Shown here one piece after another: positions 4,802-6,873 of a stretch of 6,873 nucleotides of DNA. How positions within the stretch are numbered: the stretch's first letter is position 1; every line of letters starts with the position of its first letter. The DNA comes from CAZYPH01 sp964649095 (GTDB lineage: Bacteria > Bdellovibrionota > UBA1018 > UBA923), in the NCBI GenBank assembly GCA_964649095.1, contig CAZYPH010000115.1, positions 1 to 6,873 on the forward strand, read 5' to 3'. Made by a program: the position numbers and the translations under genes. The notes under the pieces are model-generated. The model was not told where the DNA came from. It worked only from the letters and a program-made list of their open reading frames with translations, and made no database searches.

Positions 4802-6358
4802 ATGTTAGATCTAGCCATCAAGAACCAATTGAAAGAAGTGTTCGGTAAATTAACGGATACGGTTACTCTGCGTGTTGCGCATTCGACTCATGCCGATCAA
4901 ACAGAGTTATGGACAATGTTACAGGATGTTGCCTCAGTATCGGATAAAATTGTTCTTACGCAAGATCCTGAGCGCCCTAGCACTGAACCGTATTTCGAAG
5001 TGTTAAACAAAAGCGGAAAAGCAGGTGTTGCTTTTCGAGGCATCCCCGGAGGGCATGAATTTTCTTCATTAGTTTTGGCAATTCTCAATACTGAGAAAAA
5101 AGGCAAACTACCCGATGAAGGCATTGTTCGACGCATTCAAGCTATAAAAGGGCCTGTGCGTTTAAAGACTTATGTCTCATTAACCTGCGAAAATTGTCCC
5201 GAGGTCGTTCAGGCCTTAAACCTTATGGCTATTGTACACCACGATTTTGAACACGAGACTATTGATGGCGCCATTGCTCAACCTGAGGTTGAGGCGTTGG
5301 GAATTAAAGGCGTGCCCAGCGTGGTGTGTAACGGTAAGCTGTTGCATTCGGGCAGGGCACAGTTGATCGATTTATTAGATAAACTAGAATCCGCATTTGG
5401 AAAATCTTTGCCTGCAACTGAACCTATCGAAACTTTGGGTTTGTTTGATGTGGCCGTGGTTGGAGGCGGCCCTGCAGGCGTGTCGGCAGCAATCTACAGT
5501 GCTCGAAAGGGTTTAAAAACCGTGCTCATCGCCGAACGATTCGGAGGCCAACTTCAAGAAACCAAGGGTATAGAGAATATGATTTCTACTATATATACCG
5601 AAGGGCCGAAATTAGCGGCTCAGCTTTCTGAGCATTTGACGAGTTATCCGGTGAAAGTTTTAGAACATCGTCGTGTGGGACAAATTATCGACAACGTTAC
5701 TACTAAACATATTCGTTTGGAGAGTGGCGAAAAACTCGATGCCAAAGCTGTAATTATCGCTACGGGAGCCAAGTGGCGCCACTTGGGAATACCAGGAGAG
5801 AAAGAGAATATTGGTCAAGGCGTTGCGTTCTGCGCGCACTGTGACGGCCCATTTTACAAAGACAAACGTGTGGCCGTTGTAGGTGGTGGAAACTCTGGGG
5901 TAGAGGCTGCCATTGATCTTGCGGGTATTGCTGAGCATGTCACTCTGCTAGAGTACAACGACCAGTTAAAAGCCGATGGTGTATTAGTAGAAAAATTGAA
6001 GGGTCTAAAAAACACCAAGGTTCTGACGCAGGTACAGGCGAAACGCGTTTTAGATGACGGCAAAAAAGTGGTCGGATTAGAGATTCAAAACCGTTCATCA
6101 AACGACACATCTACGCTGAGCGTAGACGGCGTGTTTGTACAAATCGGTCTCATCCCTAACTCGCAGTTTCTGAAAGGGTTCGTAGAATTAACATCGAGTG
6201 GGGAAATCGTAGTGGATTCTCGTGGACGTACCAACGTCTCTGGCATTTATGCTGCAGGTGATGTGACTACAATTCCATTTAAACAAATTGTAATTGCGAT
6301 GGGGGATGGTGCGAAAGTCGCTTTGACAGCTTTTGAAGACCGGTTGCACGGTCTTTAA
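4802..6358 (+). CDS. ahpF: AhpF, alkyl hydroperoxide reductase subunit F (NADH:peroxiredoxin reductase), 518 aa
   Basis: AhpF is a cytoplasmic flavoenzyme that passes electrons from NADH through FAD and two disulfide centres to the peroxiredoxin AhpC, which reduces H2O2 and organic peroxides. In order: an N-terminal tandem-thioredoxin-fold domain with TCENCPEVVQ (C129/C132, the same numbers as E. coli), an FAD site VVGGGPAG (219-226), the thioredoxin-reductase-like centre FCAHCDGP (C344/C347), an NAD(H) site VVGGGNSG (359-366), and the C-terminal flavin motif AAGDVTTIPFKQI (484-496). Length matches E. coli AhpF (521). ATG at 4802 is chosen because MLDLAIKNQLKEVFGKLT aligns with the E. coli start and GGAG lies nine bases upstream. 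The open frame runs back to 4607, but that extension is antisense to oxyR. It is divergent from oxyR with an OxyR-like site between, and no ahpC is adjacent. Confidence 0.96.
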   Translation: MLDLAIKNQLKEVFGKLTDTVTLRVAHSTHADQTELWTMLQDVASVSDKIVLTQDPERPSTEPYFEVLNKSGKAGVAFRGIPGGHEFSSLVLAILNTEKKGKLPDEGIVRRIQAIKGPVRLKTYVSLTCENCPEVVQALNLMAIVHHDFEHETIDGAIAQPEVEALGIKGVPSVVCNGKLLHSGRAQLIDLLDKLESAFGKSLPATEPIETLGLFDVAVVGGGPAGVSAAIYSARKGLKTVLIAERFGGQLQETKGIENMISTIYTEGPKLAAQLSEHLTSYPVKVLEHRRVGQIIDNVTTKHIRLESGEKLDAKAVIIATGAKWRHLGIPGEKENIGQGVAFCAHCDGPFYKDKRVAVVGGGNSGVEAAIDLAGIAEHVTLLEYNDQLKADGVLVEKLKGLKNTKVLTQVQAKRVLDDGKKVVGLEIQNRSSNDTSTLSVDGVFVQIGLIPNSQFLKGFVELTSSGEIVVDSRGRTNVSGIYAAGDVTTIPFKQIVIAMGDGAKVALTAFEDRLHGL

Positions 6359-6359
6359 A
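6332..6359 (+). terminator. stem-loop spanning the ahpF stop codon, possible terminator
   Basis: TTTGAAGACCG (6332-6342) pairs with CGGTCTTTAAA (6349-6359), an 11-bp stem with one G-T pair and the loop GTTGCA. The core AAGACCG/CGGTCTT is perfect, and the TAA stop (6356-6358) lies in the 3' arm. No long T-run follows, so factor-independent termination would be poor. The hairpin may instead stabilise the 3' end of the transcript or help separate it from the convergent minus-strand region that begins 10 bp on. Confidence 0.4.
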
Positions 6360-6367
6360 TAATCGAC

Positions 6368-6688
6368 TTACGTTAGAACTGCTGCAATTCCGTCTCGATA
6401 ATGCACAGCGCGCACGCCACCAAAAGACTGCGGAGTAGGATCGCGTGAAATTAATAGCAGTTCTGCGCCGGGAAAGTCTGCTCGAACTCTCTGAAGTGAG
6501 GTTGTGTGGTCTTCTCGGACCCGATCGGTCGATTTAATCTCTATAAGAACGGTAGGACGACCAGGGCGTTCGCAGATAATATCAATCTCCAAGCCATCTT
6601 TGGTTAATTTACTAATCTTGGGATCATGTCCTGATTTTATCGGGTATATCCGGGGTAAGTCCAGAGTAAAGAAGTATTCGCTTAATCT
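6368..6688 (-). pseudogene. 3' remnant of a DUF4143-type AAA ATPase gene
   Basis: About 107 residues on the minus strand match in character the C-terminus of ATPases with an AAA domain followed by DUF4143. The frame reads EYFFTLDLPRIYPIKSG, then SKLTKDGLEIDII, then ERPGRPTVLIEIKSTDRV, and ends SFGGVRAVHYRDGIAAVL. The E-x-D followed by I-E-I-K pattern is the PD-(D/E)XK-like core typical of that tail. The whole N-terminal ATPase (Walker A and B) is missing: similarity begins right at the helicase's stop, and the frame meets a stop codon at 6734-6736. No ATG, GTG or TTG occurs until TTG at 6592, which would leave only 74 residues. I read this as a decayed or deleted gene rather than a working short protein. 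The family call is from memory of the motifs. Confidence 0.7.
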
Positions 6689-6873
6689 AGCTGCCCCATC
6701 AGTTTTAACACCTCGCCACCCAATGATTCTAGTTTATGGGGACCGAAGCCGTAGACGGTTTCTAGTTCGGTTAAATTACGTGGGGCTTTGATCGCGAGAT
6801 CATTTAGGGTTTTGTTGCTGAATACTAAAAATGCCGGAATGTCACGGCTATCGGCGAAGCTCTTGCGCCATAC
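6682..6873 (-). CDS. recQ: C-terminal HRDC domain of a helicase, probably RecQ (partial, enters from the right edge)
   Basis: Sixty-three codons plus TAA (6684-6682) are open to the window edge on the minus strand. They encode an HRDC domain: WRKSFADSRDIPAFLVFSNK, then TLNDLAIKAPRNLTELETVY, then GFGPHKLESLGGEVLKL. This follows the family pattern W/LR-x(n)-P-x-[FY]-V-[FI]-x(2)-x-TL, then A, P, then the helix-hairpin-like G-x-G-x-x-K-L-E-x-x-G, as at the end of E. coli RecQ. HRDC domains bind nucleic acid and help RecQ-family 3'-5' helicases act on branched DNA. The catalytic part lies outside the window. RNase D and some UvrD-like helicases also end in HRDC, so RecQ is the likeliest reading, not a proven one. 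The last residues (LMGQLD) may have been set by the junction with the ATPase remnant that starts within seven bases of the stop. Confidence 0.7.
   Translation of the reverse strand, partial: VWRKSFADSRDIPAFLVFSNKTLNDLAIKAPRNLTELETVYGFGPHKLESLGGEVLKLMGQLD

Noticed and set aside
6504..6791. A 95-codon plus-strand open frame at the right end
   Set aside because: It is antisense to the HRDC domain and the DUF4143-type tail, both of which show recognisable conserved patterns on the minus strand.
1..6873. CRISPR array, insertion sequence or phage genes
   Set aside because: I found no regularly spaced repeats, no transposase or integrase motifs, and no structural phage proteins in any frame.

Overview
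The window looks like chromosomal DNA from a Gram-negative bacterium of moderate GC (mid-40s percent by eye). The evidence is Sec-type signal peptides on two orphan proteins, a proteobacterial-style OxyR and a full-length AhpF. Several exported proteins that I cannot assign to a family, beside ordinary housekeeping genes, would fit a Bdellovibrionota- or gammaproteobacterium-like genome. That placement is a guess; no rRNA or other marker gene is present.

Left part (1-3703): exported proteins of unknown role. A 513-residue exported protein (140-1681, minus) is followed, with a TTGA stop/start overlap, by a possible small reading frame that leaves the window at base 1. It diverges across a 358-bp intergenic region from a 281-residue exported protein (2040-2885, plus). 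That protein carries an ordered Cys-His-Asp set resembling a transglutaminase-like (papain-fold) active site. The intergenic region holds a perfect 23-bp palindrome close to the second gene. A third gene (3065-3703, plus) encodes a small Cys-rich, probably membrane-anchored or exported protein.

Middle part (3704-6358): a peroxide-response module. oxyR (minus) and ahpF (plus) are divergent. The 107 bp between them holds overlapping, back-to-back promoter-like elements and four TTGATA(G)-type repeats, two of which form a perfect inverted repeat matching half of an OxyR site. OxyR keeps both redox cysteines, and AhpF keeps both CxxC pairs and both nucleotide-binding motifs. The sensor is therefore expected to control the reductase and itself. 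No ahpC, the usual AhpF partner, is in the window. A short tRNA T-arm-like fragment touches the 3' end of oxyR.

Right end (6368-6873, minus): the C-terminal HRDC domain of a helicase (probably RecQ) enters from the right edge and stops at 6682. A headless remnant of a DUF4143-type AAA ATPase gene is joined directly to it. It keeps the PD-(D/E)XK-like tail but has no ATPase part and no usual start, so this looks like a deletion or recombination junction. I see no CRISPR array, insertion sequence, intact tRNA or rRNA. The strongest leads are the Cys-His-Asp exported enzyme with its palindrome, the unassigned 513-residue exported protein, and the recQ/remnant junction.
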